Counted from the stretch's first letter, positions 1 to 10,345 are shown. The stretch is DNA of 64,000 nt from Diadophis punctatus similis (GCA_023053685.1 JALIGW010000219.1:1-64000); one strand, 5' to 3'. The notes: generated from the letters alone by a model not told the origin. Made by a program: numbers and translations.

Positions 1-82
1 CCGAGGTAGGTAAAATGAGGACCCAGATTGTTGGAGGCAATATAAATATACATTGCTTAATGGTGTAAACCGCTTAGAGAGT
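1..82 (+). repeat. SINE/CR1-tail fragment
   Basis: Matches the 3' half of the tRNA-headed SINE described at 94-342 (the CCGAGG..GTAAAATGAGGACCCAG segment through to AAACCGCTTAGAGAG), with a short internal change. Truncated by the window edge. Confidence 0.7.
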
Positions 83-93
83 GCTTGCACTAT

Positions 94-342
94 GAGCTGA
101 GGTGGCACAGTGGTTAAATGCAGCACTGCAGGCTACTTCAGCTGACTGCTAGTTCAGCAGTTCAGCTGTTCAAATCTCACCAGGCTCAAGGTTGACTCAG
201 CCTTCCATCCTTCCGAGGTTGGTAAAATGAGGACCCAGATTGTTGGGGGCAATATGCTGAACTCTGTAAACCGCTTAGAGAGGGCTGTAAAGCACTATGA
301 AGCGGTATATAAGTAAAGTGCTATTGCTATTGCTATTGCTAT
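94..342 (+). repeat. tRNA-derived SINE with CR1-like tail, full copy
   Basis: The head begins GAGCTGAGGTGGCACAG and holds a pol III A-box-like segment (GTGGCACAGTGGTTAA) and a degenerate B box (GTTCAAATC). The body (GGCTCAAGGTTGACTCAGCC) and the tail (CGCTTAGAGAGGGCTGTAAA, then TATATAAGT) recur at about a dozen places in this window on both strands. The tail ends in GCTATT units, the complement of AATAGC. This tail type is typical of snake genomes. That it borrows the 3' end of a CR1/L3-type LINE is an inference. Confidence 0.85.
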
Positions 343-370
343 GAGGCGGTATATAAGTCTCATAAATGAA

Positions 371-401
371 TGAAAGAAAGAAGAAGAAAGAAAGAAAAGA
401 A

Positions 402-453
<52 letters not shown>

Positions 454-472
454 ATAAATAAATAAATAAGAG
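371..472. repeat. (GAAA)n / (AAAT)n microsatellite
   Basis: A GAAA/GAAGAA tract of about 80 bp followed by AAAT units, directly 3' of a SINE tail. The 473-709 interval after it shows no recognisable feature. Confidence 0.9.
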
Positions 473-709
473 CCAATGGTTGAAAGATCCAAGGACGCAT
501 GCATGAGAACAGAAAGTAAACAACCAACAAAGAGGCACCAAACTGTTACCAAAACACTTAGTTTGAATACCATTGGACATTAACGAAAGAACCAAGGGGC
601 GAGGGGCCTTGGAGAAGGGAAAATAACTGGGTTTATGTGGGAATATTCAGATCTGGCTTTGCTTACATTGTAAACACTTGGTTTTAGCAAAAGTATACCA
701 TTTGCAGAA

Positions 710-927
710 GAGCCGAGGTGGCGCAGTGGTTAAAATGCAGCACTGGAGTTCAGCAGTTCAGCTGTTCAAATCTCACCGGCTCAAGGTTGACTCAGCCTTC
801 CATCCTTCCGAGGTGGGTAAAATGAGGGCCCAGATTGTTGGGGGCAAGATGCTGAACTCTGTAAACCGCTTAGAGAGGGCTATAAAGCACTATGAAGCGG
901 TATATAAGTCTAAGTGCTATTGCTATA
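710..927 (+). repeat. tRNA-headed SINE, head shortened
   Basis: Same family as 94-342. The CTACTTCAGCTGACTGC spacer of the head is missing, and the tail ends with a single GCTATT unit. No TSD could be fixed. Confidence 0.85.
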
Positions 928-1096
928 AGTGCTAAATGGAGTCGAGGGTCTTTCTTTATACATGCCCAAGCTGGGGCAGTGCTGACAGCCATCCAAGTTG
1001 TGAACTGGAGTTGTTCTTTTCTCTTAAGTGGACGATTACTTAAACATGAGCCAGCTGTGTGCGCCGGCAGCCAAAAAAAAAGCTAATACAATCCTT

Positions 1097-1822
1097 GGTT
1101 GTATAAACACAGGCATAGAATCAAAATCAAGTGAACAGCATTAGAACTGCTTTATAAACCCTTAGTAAGGCCACACCTGGAATACTGCATCCAGTTTTGG
1201 TCACCACATTACAAAAAAGATGTTGAGACTTTGGAAAAAGTGAAAAGAAGAGAAATTAAGTTGATTAGAGGCCTGGAGACAAAAACATATGAAGAATGGT
1301 TGCAGGCATTGAGTATGTTTGTCTAGTGAAAAGAAGGATTAGGGGTGACATGATAGCAGTGTTCCAATATTTGAGGGGCTGACACAAAGAAGAGGGGGTC
1401 AAATTATTCTTCAAAGCACCAGAAGGCAAGACAAGAAACAATGGATGGAAACTGATCAAGGAGAGAAGCAACCTGGAATTAAGGAGAAACTTCCTAACAG
1501 TGAGGACAATCAACCAGTGGAACAGCTGGCCTCCGGAAATCGTGGGTGCTTCATCACTGGAGGCTTTTAAGAAGAGTCTAGACCAGTGTTTCTCAACCTT
1601 GGCAGTTGGAAGATATGTGGACTTCAACTCCCAGAATTCCCCAGCCAGCGTTGCTGGCTGGGGAATTCTGGGAGTTGAAGTCCACACATCTTCCAACTGC
1701 CAAGGTTGGGAAACACTGGTCTAGACAGTCACTTATCTGAAATGGTACAAGGTCTCCTGCTTGGGCAGAGGATTGGACTACTAGAAGATATCCAAGGTCC
1801 CTTCCAGCTCTATTCTGATTGA
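1097..1822 (+). repeat. CR1 LINE 3' end, interrupted by a hAT
   Basis: Sense-strand CR1 3' region: GTAAGGCCACACCTGGAATA, then the AGGGGTGACATGATAGCAGT block, ending in CCAAGGTCCCTTCCAG. It is decayed coding plus 3' UTR of a reverse-transcriptase element, with no open frame of useful length. A 135-bp fold-back hAT is inserted at 1584-1718. Confidence 0.85.
1584..1718. mobile_element. Fold-back hAT MITE (135 bp)
   Basis: A nearly perfect palindrome with termini CAGTGTTTCTCAACCTTGGC and its complement, flanked by identical 8-bp duplications GTCTAGAC at 1576-1583 and 1719-1726. The 8-bp TSD and CAG..CTG ends are hAT hallmarks. It cannot encode a transposase. Confidence 0.9.
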
Positions 1823-1859
1823 TGAGAAATTATGGGGCTACTCTCAAAAGATGAGAAAA

Positions 1860-2350
1860 GATGAGACAAAAAAAAGAAAAAAGAAAAAGAAAAATGGAGA
1901 AATTATAAACAAGCCACTGAATGATCTTAATTGGGCTATTCATTTAATGGATTGTTTTTCAAATGTTTGGGTTCTGCTTTGATTCCGTCTTTTATTTTTT
2001 CATAATGACTCTAAAATCATTTCAGCGTTTTCAGAATGAGCCGTGTTATTGAAGTACTTCATAAATAATTTAAGCAAGCAAATGAATAAATGTGCGGAGG
2101 GAAGTTGATTTAATCTTTGCACCTCTTTGTGGTTGAAAAAATCAATAAGACAAATATTGGATTCCTTTCACTGCCAGCAGCTATTATTTGCAAAGGAGAG
2201 AAGATATCAGTTGCCATCCGTGAAATACATTTCTCCTAACTTGTGGGATTGCAATTCAGATTTGAAAATTTGGAATGGGAAAAAGTTCTCTGACCTATTT
2301 AATTAAGCAAAAACCAATGTAGTACTTAAAAGTCTGTAGAGATTCTCAGT
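1860..2350. other. AT-rich single-copy-looking segment
   Basis: No repeat of this window matches it and no coding frame was recognised. The part from about 2010 to 2320 has homeobox-type AATTA/TTAAT words and little microsatellite character, so it may be a conserved non-coding element. That is a guess from composition only. Confidence 0.3.
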
Positions 2351-2358
2351 CATCCAGG

Positions 2359-3799
2359 CAGTAGTGAAATCTAATTTTTTACTACCTGTTCTGTGGGCGT
2401 GGCTTGGTGGGCGTGGCAGGGAAGGATACTGCAAATCTCCATTCCCTTCCCACTCCAGGGGAAGGATACTGCAAAATCCCCATTCCCTCCCCACTCCTGG
2501 GGGAAGGATACTGCAAAATCTCCATTACCTCCCCACTCCAGGGGAAGGATACTGCAAAATCCCCATTCCCTCCCCACTCCAGGGGAAGGATACTGCAAAA
2601 TCCCCATTCCCTCCCCACTCCAGGGGAAGGATACTGCAAAATCTCCATTCCCTCCCCACTCCAGGGGAAGGATACTGTAAAATCCCCATTTCCTCCCCAC
2701 TCCAGGGGGAAGGATACTGCAAAATCTCCATTCCCTCCCCACTCCAGGGGAAGGATACTGCAAAATCCCCATTCCCTCTCCACTCCAGGGGAAGGATACT
2801 GCAAAATCCCCATTTCCTCCCCACTCCTGGGGAAGGATACTGCAAAATCCCCATTCCCTCCCGACTCCAGGGGAAGGATACTGCAAAATCCCCATTCCCT
2901 CCCGACTCCTGGGGGAAGGATACTGCAAAATCCCCATTTCCTCCCCACTCCTGGGGGAAGGATACTGCAAAATCTCCATTTCCTCCCCACTCCTGGGGGA
3001 AGGATACTGCAAAATCTCCATTTCCTCCCCACTCCTGGGGGAAGGATACTGCAAAATCTCCATTACCTCCCCACTCCAGGGGAAGGATACTGCAAAATCC
3101 CCATTCCCACCCCACTCCAGGGGGGAGGATACTGCAAAATCTCCATTCCCTCCCCACTCCAGGGGAAGGATACTGCAAAATCCCCATTTCCTCCCCACTC
3201 CTGGGGGAAGGATACTGCAAAATCCCCATTCCCTCCCGACTCCAGGGGAAGGATACTGTAAAATCCCCATTCCCTCCCCACTCCAGGGGAAGGATACTGC
3301 AAAATCCCCATTTCCTCCCACTCATGGGGGAAGGATATTGCAAAATCCCCATTCCCTCCCCACTCCAGGGGAAGGATACTGCAAAATCCCCATTCCCTCC
3401 CCACTCCTGGGGGAAGGATATTGCAAAATCCCCATTCCCTCCCCACTCCAGGGGAAGGATACTGCAAAATCCCCATTCCCTCCCCACTCCTGGGGGAGGA
3501 GGATATTGCAAAATCCCCATTCCCTCCCCACTCCAGGGGAAGGATACTGCAAAATCCCCATTTCCTCCCCACTGCTGGGGGAAGGATACTGCAAAATCCC
3601 CATTCCCTCCCGACTCCAGGGGAAGGATACTGTAAAATCCCCATTCCCTCCCCACTCCAGGGGAAGGATACTGCAAAATCCCCATTTCCTCCCCACTCTG
3701 GGACCAGCCAGAGGTGGTATTTGCCAGTTCTCTGAACTACTCAAAATTTCCGCTACCGGTTCTCCAGAACCTGTCAGAACCTGCTGGATTTCACCCCTG
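2359..3799 (-). mobile_element. Non-autonomous hAT-like element carrying an internal minisatellite
   Basis: The right end GGATTTCACCCCTG and the degenerate left end CAGTAGTGAAATC form the termini. Near-identical 8-bp flanks CATCCAGG (2351-2358) and CATCAGGG (3800-3807) look like a TSD. The element is the reverse-strand relative of 33181-33391, which contains the same ends but only one copy of the about 40-bp core. Here the core has expanded to about 31 copies. Confidence 0.75.
2427..3697. repeat. 40-bp minisatellite, about 31 copies
   Basis: Tandem units of 39-42 bp built on GGAAGGATACTGCAAAATCC followed by a pyrimidine-rich half (CCATTCCCTCCCCACTCC). Variants are ATACTG/ATATTG, CCCC/CTCC and CAGGGG/TGGGGG. 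Because the unit length is not a multiple of three, long repetitive frames open in several phases on both strands; these are artefacts. There are no unique spacers, so it is not a CRISPR. Confidence 0.95.
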
Positions 3800-3865
3800 C
3801 ATCAGGGAACCCTTTGCCATTGCTTGCTAGATCTCCCTTTGAAAGGGAATACGTTATAATGGGAT

Positions 3866-4098
3866 GAGCTGAGATGGTGCAGTGGTTAAATGCAGCACTG
3901 CAGGCTACTGCTAGTTCAGCAGTTCAGCTGTTCAAATCTCACCGGCTCAAGGTTGACTCAGCCTTCCATCCTTCCGAGGTGGGTAAAATGAGGACCCAGA
4001 TTGTTGGGGGCAATATGCTGAATTCTGTAAACCGCTTAGAGAGGGCTGTAAAACACTATGAAGCGGTATATAAGTGTAAGTGCTATTGCTATTGCTAT
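3866..4098 (+). repeat. tRNA-headed SINE, nearly full
   Basis: Same family as 94-342, from GAGCTGAGATGGTGCAG to the (GCTATT) tail. The B-box-like GTTCAAATC is retained. Confidence 0.85.
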
Positions 4099-4459
4099 GT
4101 CTGTAGAGATTCTCAGTCATCCAGGTCATGGTTTTTCTTAACTTTTCTTAATGGTAATCTGTCCTCAATTTGCTCTTTCCCTTCTCCCAACACAGCTGTC
4201 CACCTCCATTGTAATAGAACCCATCTGCCTTCCTGCGGGTCCACCTCTTCTCTTTCCTTGCCAAGTTTATATTCTCCCAGCAGGGTCACCTAAGGTGTGA
4301 GGGTCATCCCAGTTAAAAGCCAGCAGGCGCCTCTATTGGGTAGCAGTGAGATCAGAAGATTCTGGAGGCAGCCGTTCACCTCAGAGACAATGGTTAAGGC
4401 ACCAATTCCGCATTAAACAACTCCTGTAGTCCTCCAAGAAACCTCTTGGGTAAACAAGA
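4099..4459. other. Unassigned sequence before a hAT insertion
   Basis: It begins with GATTCTCAGTCATCCAGG, a phrase also seen at 2341-2358, so part of it may be the same older repeat. No coding signal was recognised. Confidence 0.3.
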
Positions 4460-4467
4460 TTTTAGGG

Positions 4468-5272
4468 CAAGGGTGTCAAACTCAATTTCTTCGGTATCTT
4501 CGGGACCGCCTGCTACCACACACCTCCCTGCGACCGGTTAGATCGCACAGGGCTGGCCTGCTCCGGGTTCCGTCAGCTAAACAATGTCGGCTGGCGGGCC
4601 CGCGGGCAAGGGCCTTCTCTGTGGCTGCCCCTACCCTCTGGAATCAACTTTCCCCTGAGATCCGGACTACCCCCACCCTATTGGCCTTCAGAAAAGCCTT
4701 GAAGACCTGGCTCTTCCGGCAAGCCTGGGGCCATTGATTGTTGATGTTGGCCCTTGTAATGAAAGGATTGAATGATTGATTTGATTGATTATTTTATATA
4801 TTGTTATATTGTATTTTAACTCTGTTTTTAAATGTTTTTATGTTGATGTTATTTGTATTGCTGTTAGCCGCTCAGAGTCCCTGCGGAGTTGAGCGGCATA
4901 TAAATACAAGTAATAAAATAAATAAATAATAAATTTCATTGAGGGCTGCATCAGAGTTGTGTTTACCTTGGGGGGCCGGGGTGGGCGTCACCAGGGTGGG
5001 TGTGGCCAGCTCGATGTCATTCATGTCGGGGGCGCTTGTGGTGGCCTGAGCGCTCGGCCAGCGAAAACAGGCTCCCGAGCTCCGTTTTTGGCTGCAACGG
5101 CCTCCTGCAATCCTCTGCCAGTGAAAACGGAGCTTGGGAGGGCCACCTGTGGCCCTCCCAAGCTCCGTTTTCGCTGGCAGAGCACCATGGGCCAGCCCTT
5201 CGCTGTTTCCAGGGCGGGCCCCACGGGCTAGATATAAGATTTAGCCCCTGGGCCTTGAGTTTGACACCCCTG
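4468..5272. mobile_element. hAT-type element with a nested LINE
   Basis: The left end CAAGGGTGTCAAACTCAATT and the right end TTGAGTTTGACACCCCTG are inverted repeats. Flanks TTTTAGGG (4460-4467) and AGTTAGGG (5273-5280) agree at 6 of 8 positions. The interior near 5040-5210 contains inverted AGCTCCGTTTTCGCTGGC-like stretches. A LINE 3' end splits the left part at 4490-4935. Confidence 0.75.
4490..4935 (+). mobile_element. L2/CR1-like LINE 3' end, 5'-truncated
   Basis: One frame reads as the C-terminal tail usual for this LINE group (GRAFSVAAPTLWNQL, then LLAFRKALKTWLF), followed by a 3' UTR and AATAAAATAAATAAATAATA. It sits in the hAT left arm: AATTTC precedes it and the hAT sequence resumes at AATTTCATTGAGGGC. 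Non-coding relic. Confidence 0.7.
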
Positions 5273-5280
5273 AGTTAGGG

Positions 5281-5925
5281 AGATACCAACTCAGGAAGCT
5301 CAAACTGCCCAAGGAGCTGCTGATACAGTTCTACAGAGGAATTATTGAGTCTGTCATCTTCACCTCTATAATGTCTGGTTTGGTTCTGCAACCCAACAAG
5401 ACAGACACACCTTCAGAGGATAATCAGAACTGCAGAAAAAACAATTACTGCCAACCTGCCTTCCATTGAGGACCTGTATACTGCACGAGTCAAAAAGGGC
5501 CATGAAAATATCGACAGACCCCTCACATCCTGGACACAAACTGTTTCAACTCCTACCCTCAAAACGTCGCTATAGAGCACTGCATACCAAGACAACTAGA
5601 CACAAGAACAGTTTTCCCCCGAACGTCATCACTCTGCTAAACAAATAATTCCCTCACCACTGTCAAACTATTCACTAAAGCTGCATTACTATTACTATTA
5701 GTCTTCTCATTGTTCCTATCACCCATCTCCTCTCACTTATGACTGCATGACTGTAACTTTGTTGCTTGTACCCTTACGATTTATATTGACTGGTTCCTAA
5801 TATGATTTGATTGCTTATTTGTACCCGCACTATCATTAAGTGTTTTACCTTATGATTCTTGATGAATGTATCTTTTCTTTTAGTACACTGAGAGCATATA
5901 CACCAAAGACGAATTCCTTGTGTGG
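5281..5925 (+). mobile_element. CR1/L3-type LINE 3' fragment
   Basis: Translation in broken frames gives reverse-transcriptase C-terminal text such as GHKLFQLLPSKRRYRAL and NSFPPNVITLLNK, with stops and frameshifts. The 3' UTR ends ACGAATTCCTTGTGTGG, matching the reverse-strand relative at 61119-61560. The SINE tail at 5926 abuts it directly. Confidence 0.7.
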
Positions 5926-6055
5926 CTCAAGGTTGACTCAGCCTTCCATCCTTCCGAGGTGGGTAAAATGAGGACCCAGATTGTTGGGGGCAAGAGGCTG
6001 ACTCTGTAAACATCTTAGAACACTGTGAAGCGGTATATAAGTCTAAGTGCTATTG
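5926..6055 (+). repeat. tRNA-headed SINE, 3' part only
   Basis: Starts inside the body at CTCAAGGTTGACTCAGCC and runs through TATATAAGTCTAAGTGC. The head is missing. The tail passes without a break into the CTATT array that follows. Confidence 0.8.
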
Positions 6056-6109
6056 CTATTCTATTCTATTCTATTCTATTCTATTCTATTCTATTCTATT
6101 CTATTCTAT
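6054..6109. repeat. (CTATT)n microsatellite seeded at a SINE tail
   Basis: About 11 pentamer units directly continuing the GCTATT end of the SINE. Confidence 0.9.
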
Positions 6110-6277
6110 CCACACAAATGAATTACAAGAATTCTAATTCAAAAGTGGGTTCATTGACACATTGCCTGAGGAAAGAGGCAGGTTTTCAAGGCTCTTGTAG
6201 AGAGTGACAGCCAGGTGAAGGTGCATGGATCTCAGGGAGGGAGGGGATGAAGAGGATTGTTATTCCAGAAGGCAGGT

Positions 6278-6525
6278 GCTATGACCGACTCCAACCAATC
6301 AGAATAGAGCTGGAAGGGACCTTGGAGGTCTTCTAGTCCAACCCCGTGCTCAAGCAGGAGACACTATTTGAGACAAGTGGCTGTCCAATCTCTTGAAAGC
6401 CTCCAGTGATGAAGCACCCACAACTTCTGAAGCAAGCCCTTCCACTGGTTGATTGTTCTCACTGTTAGGAAGCTTCTCCTTATTCCAGGTTGCTTCTCTC
6501 CTTGATTAGTTTTATCTGATTATCG
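6278..6525 (-). repeat. CR1 LINE 3' end, antisense
   Basis: Reads GAGCTGGAAGGGACCTTGGA..GTCCAACCCCGTGCTCAAGC and continues to CCAGGTTGCTTCTCTCCTTG, the complement of the CR1 block seen at 1097-1822. Confidence 0.85.
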
Positions 6526-6605
6526 CAGTCACTTAGCGATTGTTTGAAATTATCATGGATCTACTTAGGGGAGGTACTTACAACCTGGATTTGAAGTTCT
6601 GATGG

Positions 6606-6903
6606 TGAAGGAGGAGGAGGAGGAGGAGGAGGAGGAGGAGGAGGAGGAGGAGGAGGAGGAGGAGGAGGAGGAGGAGGAGGAGGAAAGAATGAAAGAACAA
6701 AATACGCAATCTCCAAAATAAGTTTCTTTTGGAGTTGATTTTCTTCTTCTTCTTCTTCTTCTTCTTCTTCTTCTTCTTCTTCTTCTTCTTCTTTCTTCTT
6801 CTTCTTCTTCTTCTTCTTCTTCTTCTTCTTCTTCTTCTTCTCCTCCTCCTCCCCCTCCTCCTCCTCCTCCTCCTCCTCCTCCTCCTCCTCCTTCTCCTTC
6901 ATA
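6606..6903. repeat. (GGA)n then (TTC)n/(TCC)n triplet arrays
   Basis: A purine GGA array (6606-6684) is followed 55 bp later by pyrimidine TTC and TCC arrays (6740-6900). They are partly complementary, so a hairpin is possible, and each is a homopurine-homopyrimidine tract of the triplex-forming type. The poly-Glu, Phe and Leu frames here are artefacts. Confidence 0.95.
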
Positions 6904-6919
6904 TTCTTCTTATTCTGTA

Positions 6920-7315
6920 TTGCTGTATTGAGACAATCTGCCTCTAAAATGCATCCAGTCGCACAGCGGAGGGGGAGAGAGAATGGAAAAGGGAATGAGG
7001 AGAATGTATTCCTAAACCAACCGCCAATCTCATTGCAACAGAGTTAGTTTTTGATGTTAATATTGGTAGGATAGAGCACTCAGATGTCAGGAAAAAGGAA
7101 CCTAAGGGAAAACAAATTAAAATGCAAATCTCTGCTTGGGCGCTTTGAGGTAACTGTAAACCTCTATTTCTCCTCTTGTCCTCCTCTATGACTGTCAGAA
7201 TCAACTTCTGGAACTTGGAGGGGAATTAAAATCAGTGCAGGTAATAGGGTGGGGTGGTAGAGTCCTGACTGGGTTGTTAGATAGGACTGTATCACTTCAG
7301 GATGCAAGTGACATA
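6920..7315. other. Single-copy-looking segment
   Basis: Nothing recognised: no repeat match within the window and no coding frame. Confidence 0.3.
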
Positions 7316-7502
7316 TAGCAATAGCACTTATATACTGTTTCACAGTGCTTTTACAGCCCTCTCTAAGTGGTTTACAGAGTCAGCTATCTGGGTCCCTATT
7401 TATCGACCTCAGAAGGATGGAAGGCTGAGTCAACCTTGAACCGGTCAGGATCGAACTCCTGGCAATGGGCAGAGTTAGCCTGCAATACTGTATTCTAACC
7501 AC
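7316..7502 (-). repeat. tRNA-headed SINE, antisense, variant head
   Basis: Tail and body as in the family, but the head carries a better B box: on the minus strand GAGTTCGATCCTGACCGG. A (GGGA)n tract begins where the extreme head should be. Confidence 0.8.
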
Positions 7503-7556
7503 TGGAGGGAGAGAGGGAGGGAGGGAGGGAGGGAGGGAGGGAGAGAGGGAGAGCGA
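7503..7556. repeat. (GGGA)n microsatellite
   Basis: Tetranucleotide purine tract between two SINE copies. Confidence 0.9.
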
Positions 7557-7561
7557 GCGAG

Positions 7562-8184
7562 CAATAGCAATTAGACTTATATACTGCTCCATAATGCTTT
7601 ACAGCTCTCTCTAAGTGGTTTACAGAGTCAGCCTATTGCTGCCATCACAATAGCTTCGACAGGCTGGCCAAACCAGGTTGAGAGTAGCCGTTGGATCATC
7701 GACCTTTGGTGAGATAGGGACTTGTCTATCCCGAGCATGTGAAGACAGATTCGGCGGACTGAGCGGATGAAATTTACTAGAATAGGACAACGGTCATGAT
7801 GACGGTATCTGCAAGCATGTGGTACGCTAAGATCATGGCAAGACAAGAAAGACACCCTGGTCAACCACTGCACCATTGTCTCAACTCTTGTCCTGCTATT
7901 TGGAGCAAGATGGAATCTGGGAAGAGAGAGTGAGGCTGACTATGCGCACCTCTCCCTCATTTTAAACCCAATTCACGCACAAGTCTTGACATCCACCCCA
8001 AGTCCTGTGAAAAGTCCTGTGGCGATGGGCGAGCGACAAAGCAGCAGGTGTGGATACACTGGGAGCTGTAGCTGCGGACCTGCACACAGGCGACTCAGGT
8101 CTATGATAGATGTTAAGGTCCTCTTCGAATACGATGGACGAACCTCATCATTGCCGCCATCTAATCACTGAACCACCATGGTGA
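7562..8184 (-). repeat. SINE tail joined to unassigned tRNA-headed sequence
   Basis: On the minus strand, two A-box-like heads are visible: one near 8184 (CCATGGTGGTTCAGTGATTA, then a B-box-like GAGGTTCGTCC about 40 nt on) and one near 7880 (GACAATGGTGCAGTGGTTGA). The second runs about 250 nt into the common SINE tail (7562-7640). This is either a composite of two SINEs or a distinct SINE family using the same tail. The middle matches nothing else here. Confidence 0.45.
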
Positions 8185-8189
8185 GAGAA

Positions 8190-8268
8190 AGAGAGACAGT
8201 GAGAGAGAGAGAGGTAGATAGATACAGGGATGCTAGATAGAGAGATAGAGATGATTAGAGAGATAAAT
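8190..8268. repeat. (GA)n/(GATA)n low-complexity tract
   Basis: GAGA and AGATAGATA units immediately before a SINE tail. Confidence 0.8.
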
Positions 8269-8488
8269 AGCAATAGCACTTAGACATATACTGCTTCACA
8301 GTGTTTTACAGCCCTCTCTAAGTGGTTTACATAGTCAGCCTATGGCCCCCAACAATCTGGGTCCCCATTTTACGACCTCAGAAGGATGGAAGGCTGAGTC
8401 AAACCTTGAGCCGGTCAGGATCGAACTCCAGGCTGTGGGCAGAGTCAGTCTGCAATTCTGCATTCTAACCACTGTGCCACCACGGCTC
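8269..8488 (-). repeat. tRNA-headed SINE, antisense, full
   Basis: Full copy ending at GTGCCACCACGGCTC, with B box GATCGAACTCC read on the plus strand. Same variant head as 7316-7502. Confidence 0.85.
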
Positions 8489-9464
8489 TTATACGAATTC
8501 ATATAAGAAATCTGGGGTAAAAAAAACTCCCCCCATTCAAAATTCTGCCTTTAGTAGAAGACCTCGGAAGGGTAGTACCTCTCGGGGCCCAACTGGGCTA
8601 TTTTACTGAATGTTAATAAAAGGAATAAAACTTGTGGAAAATTGCCGTTGGTTTCACCCTTCACCCCTTTGCTGCCTCTTTGATCAATTCCTTCCATCAA
8701 GTAACCTGGAGGTAATTGAAGTTCCCTGCAGGAGGCTCATCTTTTTCGTTATTTTTCCCCACTGAGTTCTCTGCATGTAGCAGCTCAAGTAAGAAGATCC
8801 GTCTTAGCCCTTTCTCAGTCTTGCTTGGGTACATTCAAAGCCTGTAGCTGCAGGATATGAAGCCAGAGAGATTTCCCTAAGAGAGGCTGACCGGGCCGAG
8901 CGGATGCTACCTGCCTTGACTCACCTAAGGGGAAAAAAAGGAGGTCTTTTACGTCAAGAGGCTGCAATTCAAATATTCCATTTAGACGTCCACAGCATAT
9001 TCTGCGCCTCGTCTCTGTTGGCAACAGATATTCATATGCGCGGTTCAGGCAGCAGCGGTTTCGAAAGGTTGCGGCTGGCCCTTGGTGGTAATTGATGCAT
9101 TAAAAGCTTTCCTAAAATTGCTAATTAAGTTTGATTCATTGCAATAATTGCGATGGCGTGCAGCCCTGGGAAATGGGCCATGTGCAAAAATTCGGTGGAA
9201 GCTTTCAGAGAGCAGGCAGAGCCAAAGGGGAAGGGGGTGGGGGCGAAAGCTCGCATCTGAGGTCTGAAGAATCACTTCTAATAGGGAATAACAGAAATGA
9301 GCTTTGGCGAGAAGGTTAAATGCTCCTTTGCACCACTGTTTATGCATGGACACCTGTCCTCTTTTCATGCACCAATGTGACATGATTACGCTTAGTGTAA
9401 CTCCAGAATCTATTTTACTGATGGTTTTCTCTCCCTGTACATGGCATCAGTCCAAAACATTTCG
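8489..9464. other. Single-copy-looking kilobase, candidate conserved non-coding element
   Basis: No mobile element recognised. The part at about 9080-9220 (GGTGGTAATTGATGCATTAA, TTGCTAATTAAG, GCAATAATTGCG) has clustered TAAT motifs and no low-complexity sequence, as developmental enhancers often do. No exon recognised on either strand. Confidence 0.3.
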
Positions 9465-9468
9465 AACT

Positions 9469-9835
9469 GAGTCTAGTGAAGAGAAGGACCAGGGAGACAT
9501 GATAGCAGTCTTCCAATATTTGAGGGCTGCCACAGAGAGGAGGGGGTCAGGCTGCTTTCCAAAGCACCCGAAGGCCAGACAAGGAATAATGGATGGAAAC
9601 TGAACAAGGAGAGATTCAACCTGGAAATAAGGAGAAATTTTCTGACAGTGAGAACAATCACCGATGGAACAGAAGTTGCCTTCAGAAGTTGTGGAGCTTC
9701 ATCACTGGAGGCTTTCAAGGGGAGATTGGACTGCCATTTGTCGGGGATGGTGTAGGGTCTTGTGCTTGGATGGGGGGTTGGACTAGATGACCTACAAGGT
9801 CCCTTCCAACTCTGTTAATCTGTTAAATCTGATTA
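9469..9835 (+). repeat. CR1 LINE 3' end
   Basis: Runs from TCTAGTGAAGAGAAGGACC to CAAGGTCCCTTCCAAC and ends with short repeats resembling CR1's terminal 8-mers (CTGTTAATCTGTTAAATCTG). Confidence 0.85.
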
Positions 9836-9965
9836 CGAAAGCTGCTTAAACTTTTTTACATCAGAGGTATCTAACCTTACATTGCTCAAGAACTACTTTG
9901 AGCCATTTTCCCCCCTTAGTGGCCAGGAACCGAGAGGCATCATTGGAAGAGTCTGGAGAAAAATT

Positions 9966-10345
9966 ATACAGGTAGTCCTCGATTTACGGCTACCACTGAG
10001 CCCAAAATTATGTTGCTAAGCGAGACTTTTGTTAAATGAATTTTACCCCCTTTTACGACCTTGCTTGCCACAGGTGTTAAGTGAATCACTGCAGCTGTTG
10101 AGGTAGGAACCCTGTGGTTAGGTGACTCTGGCTTCCTCATTGACTTTGCTTGTCAGAAGGTTGCAAAAGGGGATCACATGATCCCAGGATGCTCAACTGT
10201 CCTAAATACGAACCAATTGCCAAACATCTGAATTTTGATCTCCTGGTCATGGAGATGCCTCAATGGTTGTAACAAGTGTGAAAAATGGTCATAAGTTCCT
10301 CTTTTCAGTGCCGTTCTAACTTCCATCGATCACCGAGCCACTGAC
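9966..10345 (+). mobile_element. Pogo/mariner-like non-autonomous DNA element, 5' part
   Basis: Begins ACAGGTAGTCCTCGATTTAC and contains TTGCTAAGCGAGAC and ATGGTCATAAGTTCC. The complementary 3' end (GTCAAGGACTACCTGTA) is seen for another copy at 27380-27397. No transposase. Superfamily inferred from the end sequence. Confidence 0.55.

Noticed and set aside
2364..3635. Open frames of up to 423 codons on both strands over the minisatellite
   Set aside because: They follow from a tandem repeat without stops in several phases; there is no start context, no codon bias and no family.
2427..3697. CRISPR array
   Set aside because: Units abut without unique spacers, and the genome is a vertebrate's.
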